DNA of 11,619 bases. Origin: Methanomicrobiales archaeon. GTDB lineage: Archaea; Halobacteriota; Methanomicrobia; Methanomicrobiales; Methanomicrobiaceae. The notes beneath the pieces are model-generated. The model worked only from the letters and a program-made list of their open reading frames with translations, searched no databases and was not told the origin of the DNA. This document shows, piece by piece, positions 5,986 to 11,619 of the stretch (position 1 is the first letter of the stretch; every line of letters begins with the position of its first letter). The position numbers and the translations under genes are program-made. The stretch spans positions 1 through 11,619 of the forward strand of contig JAAYIO010000036.1 in the NCBI GenBank assembly GCA_012523385.1, given 5' to 3'.

Positions 5986-6771
5986 TCAAAGCAAAACAAA
6001 GGCGTGTGCAGACACGCCTTCCCAATATTTTTTCCCACCTTCAGGAGATCGCCCGCCTGCCGTGAGATTATTTACATCAAAATAGGTAAGAAGTCCTGAA
6101 AAATCCTTTTCTGTTCCATCAATCACACTGAGTGACCGTATTTCATATTCATCCAGCACGTCCGGAAGGACAGAGAGACGGTGCGCAGGAAGAGAGAGGG
6201 CACTCTGAACTTCAAGGATTCCGGAAATAGCCTTGGAACTGCCAGAAAGTGAATGAAGAAATACGCGCCTTCCGGTGAGCAGTTCACGCTCAATCGGAGA
6301 GAACTGTTCACCAATAATAATCGTACCATACACTCCGGCGTCACGAATTTCGCGCATCAAAAGCCCATACACTCTGCAGAGGGCACTCTCATACTCCTCC
6401 CGGTCACTAAATATCCCATCCTGAATCTTCAGGTGCGTTGGAGAGGGCAGAACTGCCCAGACCTTTCGGGAGAATGTAACTGCGCGCAAAGCATCAGCAC
6501 GAAGAAATTCAGGGCGCGCCCAGGGTTCTTCACACAAAAATCCCGAACGAATACCCCCAAGAGAGTCATACAACCGATCCTTGTAAAACTCGCCCCCATA
6601 GGCCAGGCGGTCTATCCCTTTCTGGTCCCCTAGCGAACGTTCTATCTTAAACGACAGGAGATCACACGCCACGTCTTTTTGTCTGCCCGCCCAGGCGGCA
6701 AGGGTTGGTACATCCGGATCAGGTTCTTCGCCACCAAAAGACAGGACGGAAAGATTTCTGCGCAAATTCAT
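5986..6771 (-). CDS. Conserved-looking protein of unknown function, 261 aa, divergent from metG
   Basis: I do not recognise the family. The product is soluble, mildly acidic and globular in composition, with no signal peptide, membrane segment, Cys cluster or obvious nucleotide-binding loop. Visible stretches include LSVLSFGGEEPDPDVPTLAA at the N-terminus, a central VWAVLPSPTHLKIQDGIFSD, and a strand-helix pattern GVYGTIIIGEQFSPIERELL with RRVFLHSLSGSSK after it. Last comes a Gly-rich NNLTAGGRSPEGGKKYW near the C-terminus. Codon use resembles the neighbours, and the long undisturbed frame makes it a convincing gene. It starts at ATG 6771 without a clear Shine-Dalgarno. Its last codons form a terminator-like hairpin. 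It shares a 42-bp promoter region with metG, but a link to translation is only a guess from position. Confidence 0.75.
   Translation of the reverse strand: MNLRRNLSVLSFGGEEPDPDVPTLAAWAGRQKDVACDLLSFKIERSLGDQKGIDRLAYGGEFYKDRLYDSLGGIRSGFLCEEPWARPEFLRADALRAVTFSRKVWAVLPSPTHLKIQDGIFSDREEYESALCRVYGLLMREIRDAGVYGTIIIGEQFSPIERELLTGRRVFLHSLSGSSKAISGILEVQSALSLPAHRLSVLPDVLDEYEIRSLSVIDGTEKDFSGLLTYFDVNNLTAGGRSPEGGKKYWEGVSAHAFVLL
5999..6033. terminator. Bidirectional terminator between the ABC operon and the 261-aa gene
   Basis: AAGGCGTGT (5999-6007) and ACACGCCTT (6012-6020) form a perfect 9-bp stem with loop GCAG. On the plus strand T6 follows at 6028-6033. On the minus strand the stem runs into TTTGTTTTGCTTTGA. 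The hairpin is made of the final sense codons of the minus-strand gene. Confidence 0.65.
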
Positions 6772-6781
6772 TGATATGAGG

Positions 6782-6790
6782 TATATATAT
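6782..6790 (+). promoter_or_regulatory. TATA box of metG
   Basis: TATATATAT is centred 28 bp before the metG ATG at 6814. With no Shine-Dalgarno in the intervening A-rich sequence, metG is probably leaderless. The element is symmetric, but on the minus strand it sits only 15 bp from ATG 6771, too close to serve that gene as annotated. Confidence 0.6.
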
Positions 6791-6813
6791 CATCGAAAGT
6801 AAAAAAATTAGGC

Positions 6814-8832
6814 ATGAGTGATTCACCTCTGCTGGTAACCTGCGGACTTCCGTACACAAACGGCCCCTGCCATATCGGGCACCTGCGTACTTATGTCCCT
6901 GCAGACTTTTATGTCCGCTATCAACGCCATTTAGGAAAAGAGGTCGTATTCATCTGTGGTTCGGATAATCACGGAACGCCTATCGTCATATCTGCCGACC
7001 AGAGCGGCAAAACCCCCCGGGAAATCTCAGAGATATACCATACCCACTTTGATTTGACATTTAAACGGATGAATATCTTTTTTGACCAATTCGGCATGAC
7101 AGATGATCCCGCAAATCATCAGCGGACGCAGAAAATAGTTCAGTCACTCATCGACAATGGGCATGTCTATCAAAAAACGATAAGCCAGAGTTACTGCCCC
7201 AAATGCAGCATGTTTCTCCCCGACCGGTACGTAGAAGGCATATGCCCACACTGCGGCGCGCCAGCACGGGGAGATGAATGTGATCAGGGTTGCGGAAAAC
7301 ACCTGGAGCCGGGCGAGATAACAAAACCTGTCTGCAAAGTATGCGGAGGAAACGCTGAACTCAGAGACCAGGAGCATTACTTCTTTAGACTCGGTGATTT
7401 TAGCGAATTTTTGGAGAATTACCTTTCGGAATTGGACGGGACAAGCAATGCGCGGAATTATGCAATCGGCTGGCTTAAAGAAGGACTGCATGACTGGTGT
7501 ATTACCCGAACATTAAACTGGGGCGTGAAATTTCCGGGTAATGATGATTTAGTTGTCTATGTCTGGGTTGATGCACCCATTGGCTACATGGCATTCACTG
7601 AAGAGTGGGCAAAAAAGAATAATGGAAACTGGGAACAATTCTGGCGGGGCAGTCAGCCAATTATCCATTTTATCGGACAGGATATCATTTATCACCACTG
7701 TGTCTTCTGGCCTGCCATTCTCAAGGGTGCAGGGTATGCAACACCTCACGCGGTGGTCGCAAGCGGCATGGTTAAAATCAACGAAAAGAAATTTTCCAAG
7801 TCACGCGGTAACGTAGTCTGGACAAACGATGATTATCTGGATCAGGGACTCCCTGCAGATTATCTGCGGTATTACCTGCTTGCCTACACGTCACACACTA
7901 AAGAACTCAACTTCTCATGGAAGATATTCCAAGAACGGATCAATAACGAACTGGTAGATACCCTCGGAAATTTCCTGTATCGGACGCTTCATTTTGCGGC
8001 AAATAAACTGGGAGGCATTCCTGACGGAGAACCTGAGACAGAAATAAGTGAGAGAATCCAGGCAACAATCGACCGCGTCAGTGCTGAAATGGAACACTAT
8101 GAGTTCAAGAATGCAATTGACGAGATGATGTCACTCGCCGGATTCGGGAACACGTATATTCAAACGAATGCACCATGGAAACTAATAAAAGAAGACCGTC
8201 AGGCAGCAGAATTAGTCATTCTTAACTGTCTCCAGATTGCAAAAGCATGCACACTGCTCTTTGATGCACTCATTCCGGAAAAATCACAGCACGCGTGGGA
8301 AATGCTGGGATATACCGACCATGTCGCATCACACGCCATCACTGAGGCAACACAAGGATTTGCACACACTAATCTTCCAAAACCATCCATACTGTTTGCA
8401 AAAATTGAAGACGACACACTAACCATACTCGAAGATATTATGACAAAAAGGATTCAGGAAGCAGAAATGAACGAAAATACAAAAATAAACGAAAATACAG
8501 AAACTCAGACAGACGAACGGATTAGTATCGATGAATTTGGACGGGTTGAACTGAAAGTTGCAAAGATTCTCTCAGCAGAAAAAATTGAAGGGTCGAAAAA
8601 ATTGCTCAAAATACAGGTAACTCTAGGGGATGAAGAACGCCAGATAGTCAGTGGGATTGCCCAATATTACACTCCTGAAGAACTGGTAGGAAAGTCGGTT
8701 GTTGTGGTGACTAACCTCAAGAAAGCAAAACTCTTCGGAGTAGAAAGTGACGGGAAGATTCTTGCCGCGGGAGATAATGCATCACTCCTGATGCCAGGCG
8801 ATGATGTTTCTCCCGGAACAAAAATCCTTTAA
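6814..8832 (+). CDS. metG: Methionyl-tRNA synthetase with C-terminal tRNA-binding domain
   Basis: This 672-aa class I synthetase charges tRNA-Met, both initiator and elongator. The Rossmann fold has the HIGH motif (20-23, in NGPCHIGHLR) and KFSKS (326-330, the KMSKS loop). The connective insertion carries two zinc knuckles, C128/C131 with C144/C147 and C156/C160 with C174/C177. An alpha-helical anticodon-binding domain follows, with NFSWKIFQERINNELVDTLG at its start. A hydrophilic linker around residues 551-568, with an imperfect repeat (MNENTKINENTETQTDE), joins a C-terminal OB-fold domain (about 570-672, DEFGRVELKVAKILSAEKIE). That domain resembles EMAP II/Trbp111; it dimerises and binds tRNA. 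Some archaea encode it separately, but here it is fused. The gene is probably monocistronic from its own TATA box. Confidence 0.97.
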   Translation: MSDSPLLVTCGLPYTNGPCHIGHLRTYVPADFYVRYQRHLGKEVVFICGSDNHGTPIVISADQSGKTPREISEIYHTHFDLTFKRMNIFFDQFGMTDDPANHQRTQKIVQSLIDNGHVYQKTISQSYCPKCSMFLPDRYVEGICPHCGAPARGDECDQGCGKHLEPGEITKPVCKVCGGNAELRDQEHYFFRLGDFSEFLENYLSELDGTSNARNYAIGWLKEGLHDWCITRTLNWGVKFPGNDDLVVYVWVDAPIGYMAFTEEWAKKNNGNWEQFWRGSQPIIHFIGQDIIYHHCVFWPAILKGAGYATPHAVVASGMVKINEKKFSKSRGNVVWTNDDYLDQGLPADYLRYYLLAYTSHTKELNFSWKIFQERINNELVDTLGNFLYRTLHFAANKLGGIPDGEPETEISERIQATIDRVSAEMEHYEFKNAIDEMMSLAGFGNTYIQTNAPWKLIKEDRQAAELVILNCLQIAKACTLLFDALIPEKSQHAWEMLGYTDHVASHAITEATQGFAHTNLPKPSILFAKIEDDTLTILEDIMTKRIQEAEMNENTKINENTETQTDERISIDEFGRVELKVAKILSAEKIEGSKKLLKIQVTLGDEERQIVSGIAQYYTPEELVGKSVVVVTNLKKAKLFGVESDGKILAAGDNASLLMPGDDVSPGTKIL

Positions 8833-8835
8833 ATC

Positions 8836-8874
8836 TTTTTTCAGAGCAAAAAACGCATGGTAATACCATGTTTT
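8836..8874 (+). terminator. Terminator region of metG
   Basis: T6 occurs at 8836-8841, right after the stop codon. A perfect hairpin CATGGT-AAT-ACCATG (8856-8870) follows, with A-rich sequence before it and TTTT after it. Either or both may end the metG transcript. Confidence 0.5.
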
Positions 8875-8984
8875 ATCTCCGGACTTTCCTGACCACTATG
8901 GTGTAGATCAATTGTCAACGGGAAAATACTTCTAAGAAAAGGCCTTTCATCACGTGTTAGAAAACTACCCGGCTAAAAAATCAA

Positions 8985-9034
8985 TGTCTGATACTGCCAT
9001 TGAAGTTGAATTTCATTCAAACTGTTTGATACTG
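8985..9034. repeat. Pair of near-identical 12-mers
   Basis: TGTCTGATACTG (8985-8996) and TGTTTGATACTG (9023-9034) differ at one base and start 38 bp apart. No function is evident, and a chance origin cannot be excluded. Confidence 0.3.
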
Positions 9035-9050
9035 TAAAAAATAAAACAAA
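9035..9050 (-). terminator. Oligo-T terminator of tRNA-Arg
   Basis: Immediately 3' of the tRNA on the minus strand is a T-rich run with a T6 core (TTTGTTTTATTTTTTA). Confidence 0.5.
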
Positions 9051-9051
9051 A

Positions 9052-9126
9052 CGGACCTGGAGGGATTCGAACCCTCGACATCCGGGTTAGAAGCCCGGCG
9101 CTATATCCAGGCTAAGCCACAGATCC
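9052..9126 (-). tRNA. tRNA-Arg (anticodon TCT)
   Basis: A full cloverleaf is visible on the minus strand. The acceptor is GGATCTG/CAGGTCC with one T-G pair and discriminator G73. The D stem is GCTT/TAGC with a mismatch at 13-22. The anticodon stem CCGGG/CCCGG holds loop CTTCTAA, giving anticodon TCT, which reads AGA and AGG. The T stem is GAGGG/CCCTC with loop TTCGAAT. There is no intron and CCA is not encoded. It lies 57 bp downstream of the DUF473 gene on the same strand. Confidence 0.96.
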
Positions 9127-9161
9127 AGCATATTCTGCGTAATAAGGTTGCTTTCACGGAT

Positions 9162-9168
9162 GATAAAA
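9162..9168 (-). promoter_or_regulatory. Candidate TATA box of tRNA-Arg
   Basis: TTTTATC on the minus strand is centred about 38 bp upstream of the tRNA 5' end, which would leave a short 5' leader of about 14 nt for RNase P. Read-through from the DUF473 gene is also possible. Confidence 0.35.
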
Positions 9169-9183
9169 TGAATGGAAAGGATA

Positions 9184-9588
9184 TCACCCCGCACAATAAT
9201 TCGACGGGCGAATAACTTCAGCAAGCGTGGGTTCTCCCCATCCGGTACCCTCTACAGACTTTGCCATCGCACTGTTCAGGTATCGCACCTGAATCCGTGC
9301 AGACATCCGCTCCCTCTCCTCATAATAATTGGGAGATGCATACTCAACCAGCCGTTTCATATTGATTGTGAGGGATATCACCTGCACAACAATCCCTCGG
9401 TCTCCAGGAGAAAAATCATCCAGATCAACAGGTGTCAAAAGCATCACGTCGCCAGGCGAGACGACCGTTAGAGAGATCAGATTATGCGCACTTTGCAGTT
9501 CCAGCGTGCGTGGCTTTCCTCTCTTCAGTTCATCAATGATATGCGGTCCAATACCCGTGAGTGCAACACACTTAAACGTACAGTCCAT
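9184..9588 (-). CDS. DUF473 family archaeal protein
   Basis: This 134-aa soluble protein of unknown function is recognised as DUF473 by its overall pattern: FKCVALTGIGPHIIDELKRG near the N-terminus, PRTLELQSAHNLISL, the SPGDVMLLTPVDLDDFSPGD segment, then GIVVQVISLTIN and the strongly conserved YYEERERMSARIQVRY. The family occurs in methanogens and some other Euryarchaeota. The compact beta-rich layout suggests an OB- or barrel-like fold, but no catalytic residue stands out. ATG 9588 is preferred over GTG 9597 because GGGTGATT lies at the right distance before it and takes up the GTG. It is translationally coupled to the upstream PAC2-family gene, whose stop codon is inside this ribosome binding site. 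Confidence 0.8.
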   Translation of the reverse strand: MDCTFKCVALTGIGPHIIDELKRGKPRTLELQSAHNLISLTVVSPGDVMLLTPVDLDDFSPGDRGIVVQVISLTINMKRLVEYASPNYYEERERMSARIQVRYLNSAMAKSVEGTGWGEPTLAEVIRPSNYCAG

Positions 9589-9591
9589 CTT

Positions 9592-9599
9592 AATCACCC
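9592..9599 (-). promoter_or_regulatory. Shine-Dalgarno of the DUF473 gene overlapping the upstream stop codon
   Basis: GGGTGATT on the minus strand contains the TGA stop of the PAC2-family gene (9596-9594) and sits about four bases before ATG 9588. Termination and re-initiation therefore occur at the same site. Confidence 0.6.
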
Positions 9600-10310
9600 G
9601 TACATCTGAAGGTTTTCCTTCTTCAGCGGTTGTTGTTCTGCCTGTTCAACCTGCTCTGCCATCTGCTGAAGCGAGGCTTCAATTTCCGTTGCCTGTTCAA
9701 TCAGTGGGTCAATACTCACATTAAATGCATACATTTCATTCAAAACAGCCATTACCGATGCAGCAGCCCGGGGGTCAGGTGCATTTACCGATTCTCCCAT
9801 TAATCCGATTGCCTTTACGTCGTCTACCGTACATTCAGTAAGGATAGCCCCTGCAATTCCGGTAATACTCCCCATCGGCAGAATCTCTGTTTTGTCACGG
9901 ATCATATCAAGTCCTGGTGTATTCGTTGCAACTCCAAAAACCCGTTTTTCAGCGTCAGTTGTGACAATTCCCGCCACAACCACCACTTCACTCACCGGAA
10001 ACTGAGAGAGCCATCCCAGAATACTACCCGCCACCTCATAGCAGATCATCGGGTGAATGGGAACGTCAGAAATGATAATGATGTAACGGTCTTTCTGGTA
10101 TATCCGCATCGGGGCATTGACAATACCGTCAACCATCATTGCAAGAGGTGGGAAAAATTTGCTGGTGATATTCCCAATATGTTGAAACTCCAGTTCGCCG
10201 GTCATATGAGAAAGTGCTATACTCCCGACAAGTCCACTCCCGGGAAAACCCAGTAGCACAACGAGGTCATCTCCTTCCGGGTCACGGGATTTAATCCTTA
10301 TGTCATCCAT
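9594..10310 (-). CDS. PAC2-family protein, proteasome assembly chaperone homologue (PbaA/PbaB type) with C-terminal HbYX-like tail
   Basis: The 238-aa protein belongs to the PAC2/COG1938 family. The signature VVLLGFPGSGLVGSIALSHM is at residues 18-36. KFFPPLAMMVDGIVNAPMRIY (51-71) and the repeated strands RYIIIISDVPI and SEVVVVAGIVTTD follow, then KAIGLMGESVNAPDPRAAASV (167-187). Archaeal members help assemble the 20S proteasome. The last 38 residues form a helical, Gln/Glu-rich probable coiled coil (IEQATEIEASLQQMAEQVEQ) and end in M236-Y237-G238. That fits the hydrophobic-Tyr-X motif by which activators and chaperones dock into pockets of the proteasome alpha ring. The start is ATG 10310; the upstream frame extension is not family-like. 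GAGG and GTGAT lie upstream, but neither has ideal spacing. It is cotranscribed with the DUF473 gene. Ligands and oligomeric state are unknown. Confidence 0.85.
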   Translation of the reverse strand: MDDIRIKSRDPEGDDLVVLLGFPGSGLVGSIALSHMTGELEFQHIGNITSKFFPPLAMMVDGIVNAPMRIYQKDRYIIIISDVPIHPMICYEVAGSILGWLSQFPVSEVVVVAGIVTTDAEKRVFGVATNTPGLDMIRDKTEILPMGSITGIAGAILTECTVDDVKAIGLMGESVNAPDPRAAASVMAVLNEMYAFNVSIDPLIEQATEIEASLQQMAEQVEQAEQQPLKKENLQMYG

Positions 10311-10322
10311 ATCATCACAGTC

Positions 10323-10338
10323 CTCTATACCTCTATAC
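10323..10338. repeat. Tandem 8-bp repeat in the PAC2 gene leader
   Basis: CTCTATAC occurs twice without a spacer, 13-28 bp upstream of the PAC2-family start codon and near its predicted transcription start. It could be a regulator site or a local slippage product. Confidence 0.4.
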
Positions 10339-10357
10339 TGGTAATGAGTTGATATTA

Positions 10358-10365
10358 GTAATAAA
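10358..10365 (-). promoter_or_regulatory. Candidate TATA box of the PAC2-DUF473 operon
   Basis: TTTATTAC on the minus strand places the transcription start near 10336, giving a leader of about 26 nt that overlaps the tandem CTCTATAC repeat. Confidence 0.35.
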
Positions 10366-10425
10366 GGATTTCGGGAAAACGAGACTATCATATGCACGAC
10401 CATTCACAGAATCAAGACCAACAAT

Positions 10426-10433
10426 CATAATAT
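10426..10433 (+). promoter_or_regulatory. Candidate TATA box of the DUF5611 gene
   Basis: CATAATAT is centred about 24 bp before ATG 10454, so transcription would begin at or next to the start codon. No Shine-Dalgarno is visible, consistent with a leaderless mRNA. Confidence 0.45.
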
Positions 10434-10453
10434 CTGACGTCAATACATCTGGT

Positions 10454-10798
10454 ATGCAAGAATATCCAATAAAACGAGGATACACAAAAGATTTTGAGAC
10501 GCGAATGGTAGACGGTCTGACTGAATTCTTTGGTGAGACAGCAGAGGTAAATGAGGGGCACTACCTCATCTCATATGGGTCATTCAAACGTTTTGACGTG
10601 TATACCGGTGAGAAAGGAAAAACCCTGGTTGTGGATTCAGAATCAGATATGTCGATTTTTGATAGGTTCAGTGAAGATGAGGCAAATGAAATTGTCCTTG
10701 ATACCAACAGACGCTTCCGGCAATATCTGGAGTATGTAACCGGATTTAATACCAAAGAACGAAAAAAGAATGCAGAGAAAGCTGCAAAAAAAGCGTAA
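10454..10798 (+). CDS. DUF5611 family protein (small conserved archaeal protein)
   Basis: This 114-aa soluble protein of unknown function resembles DUF5611 in methanogens: an MQEYPIKRGYTKDFE start, a central HYLISYGSFKRFDVYTGEKG, and the C-terminal LDTNRRFRQYLEYVTGFNTK followed by a Lys/Ala-rich tail (KERKKNAEKAAKKA). The basic tail could contact nucleic acid, which is inference. The frame is open for 35 codons further upstream (to 10349), but that part is not family-like and overlaps the PAC2 promoter region, so ATG 10454 is chosen. It diverges from the PAC2-DUF473 unit and converges on leuS with 19 bp between stops. Confidence 0.75.
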   Translation: MQEYPIKRGYTKDFETRMVDGLTEFFGETAEVNEGHYLISYGSFKRFDVYTGEKGKTLVVDSESDMSIFDRFSEDEANEIVLDTNRRFRQYLEYVTGFNTKERKKNAEKAAKKA

Positions 10799-10800
10799 TA

Positions 10801-10828
10801 TTTTTTTGTTCAATTATTTATTGAACAA
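10801..10828. terminator. Terminator region between the DUF5611 gene and leuS
   Basis: T7 (10801-10807) directly follows the DUF5611 stop. A perfect 9-bp inverted repeat, TTGTTCAAT and ATTGAACAA (10806-10814, 10820-10828), has a 5-nt centre that holds part of the leuS stop codon. For leuS, the T run on the minus strand comes from the A7 at 10786-10792, inside the end of the DUF5611 gene. Confidence 0.55.
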
Positions 10829-11619
10829 CAATGGCTGGTTTGAATGGGAGTGCTGCCCGGGCTTTGGGGTGAGAACTCTCTTCTGCATTGATAACTGAGA
10901 CAGGAACCTTAAACTCACGCTGCAGGAAATCCCGTACTTCATTAAATACTGCCAATTCATCCGGCTGATTTGCAGCAATCGATGCCACCAGTTCCGGGGG
11001 GAAACGGTGTATCTGATTGGTGATCTGTTTTACAGCATCGGTTGCCTCTTTGCCCCGGTTCCTCATATCATCATTCTTCATGATATCGCCCATCACCTTC
11101 TTTCGGTCAGAGGCGGATGCGATGATCTGGAATATCTCCCACTTCCATTCAGGAGCCACGTAGAGGGTGATAGATTCGGTTTCAATCTGAATCAGACGCA
11201 TAATGGATTCAATGTCCTCTACCGTACGGGAGAGCAGTTCTTCAGAGAGTTCGAGGCGGGTATTGACAAGGGACGAATCAGGGTGCGGCCATGCCGAAAA
11301 TGCTACCGGTTCACCTGTTCCAACCATTTCCCAAAGTGCCTCACAAGTATAGGGAATAAACGGCGAGAGGAGCCTTACCCATACCGCTGCGATGGTGTTG
11401 ATAACCGCTGAACTCCGTACACCTTCGGGGAGACGGCGGCGATACCACTTCAGATCCGATTCAATGCTGAAGTAGGCCTCCTGCAGTGCCTGACGGGTCT
11501 GGAAGGACTCAAGGGCATTGGTTGTCATCACGATGTGTTCCTGCATGCGTGACAGAACCCATGCATCAATACCATAGGTGTCCTCAGACTGAATGCCTTC
11601 AGTGATTGTAGTCCAGAAC
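10818..11619 (-). CDS. leuS: Leucyl-tRNA synthetase, C-terminal part (archaeal type), 5' end outside window
   Basis: The frame is open to the right edge, reading FWTTITEGIQSEDTYGIDAW before the internal Met at 11546, so about 266 C-terminal residues are present and the catalytic domain lies outside. The visible part is the class I anticodon-binding helical domain: IDAWVLSRMQEHIVMTTNAL, FQTRQALQEAYFSIESDLKW, RLLSPFIPYTCEALWEMVG and FSAWPHPD. The archaeal/eukaryal-type C-terminal domain follows and contacts the long variable arm of tRNA-Leu. It ends in FLQREFKVPVSVINAEESSH and the family-typical ALPFKPAIVVQ. Archaeal LeuRS is about 930-970 aa, so the gene should run some 2 kb beyond the window. 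Nothing suggests truncation or a frameshift in this part. Confidence 0.93.
   Translation of the reverse strand, partial: FWTTITEGIQSEDTYGIDAWVLSRMQEHIVMTTNALESFQTRQALQEAYFSIESDLKWYRRRLPEGVRSSAVINTIAAVWVRLLSPFIPYTCEALWEMVGTGEPVAFSAWPHPDSSLVNTRLELSEELLSRTVEDIESIMRLIQIETESITLYVAPEWKWEIFQIIASASDRKKVMGDIMKNDDMRNRGKEATDAVKQITNQIHRFPPELVASIAANQPDELAVFNEVRDFLQREFKVPVSVINAEESSHPKARAALPFKPAIVVQ

Larger units (their letters stand above)
8875..9051. other. Non-coding interval between metG and tRNA-Arg
   Basis: No open frame of useful length, tRNA or known RNA is visible on either strand. The only internal regularity is the near-identical 12-mer pair listed separately. It probably serves as the 3' flank for two converging transcripts. 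Confidence 0.4.

Noticed and set aside
6253..6633. 126-aa plus-strand open frame opposite the 261-aa gene
   Set aside because: Because the 261-aa gene is unrecognised, I compared both strands. The minus frame is longer, has normal protein composition and no rare-codon clusters, while the plus frame is rich in Pro, Thr and Arg like typical antisense.
8448..8520. Repeated NENTKINENTET codons in metG as a possible recombination site or frameshift
   Set aside because: The frame is continuous, and such hydrophilic, variable linkers are normal before the fused tRNA-binding domain.
10311..10403. N-terminal extension of the PAC2 frame
   Set aside because: The extra 31 residues are not family-like and would cross the predicted promoter.
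10349..10453. N-terminal extension of the DUF5611 frame
   Set aside because: It covers the divergent promoter region and is unlike the family, whose start matches MQEYPIKRG at 10454.
1..11619. CRISPR array, insertion sequence, toxin-antitoxin or defence system
   Set aside because: No regularly spaced repeats, transposase, terminal inverted repeats or defence-type proteins were seen on either strand.

Overview
The window looks like chromosomal DNA of a methanogenic archaeon, most probably of the order Methanomicrobiales. The basis is the mix of archaeal gene families (an archaeal-type riboflavin/F420 pathway reductase, a DUF473 protein, a DUF5611 protein, a PAC2-type proteasome assembly chaperone homologue, archaeal-type MetRS and LeuRS), two tRNA genes without an encoded CCA end, AT-rich TATA boxes 24-32 nt ahead of several start codons, and GGTGAT-type ribosome binding sites only inside operons. 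The genus assignment is inference.

Layout, left to right. (1) The 3' end of a secreted or pilin-like protein gene (1-311, +) converges on a two-gene minus-strand unit: msrB (methionine sulfoxide reductase B) followed by arfC (reductase on the route to riboflavin and coenzyme F420). tRNA-Phe(GAA) lies upstream on the same strand, and the msrB leader holds two consecutive inverted repeats. (2) Divergent from tRNA-Phe is a DHH-family phosphoesterase (1851-2819, +). (3) A four-gene polar-amino-acid-type ABC importer (2904-5973, +) follows: lipoprotein binding protein, permease, ATPase, second permease. A strong GNRA-type hairpin separates the binding protein gene from the rest. (4) An uncharacterised 261-aa gene (minus) converges on the transporter and diverges from metG (plus), a MetRS with a C-terminal tRNA-binding domain. 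(5) After about 220 bp of non-coding DNA come tRNA-Arg(TCT), a DUF473 gene and a PAC2-family chaperone gene, all on minus. The chaperone homologue ends in a hydrophobic-Tyr-X tail. (6) A divergent DUF5611 gene (plus) converges on the 3' part of leuS (minus), which leaves the window.

This is mostly a compact housekeeping region: translation (two synthetases, two tRNAs), cofactor synthesis, protein repair, proteasome assembly and amino acid uptake. No mobile element, CRISPR array, toxin-antitoxin or phage gene is visible. The points most worth a second look are the structured msrB leader, the HbYX-like tail with stop/SD overlap in the chaperone-DUF473 pair, the intercistronic hairpin in the ABC operon, terminator-like hairpins buried in the last codons of convergent genes, and the unrecognised 261-aa gene next to metG.
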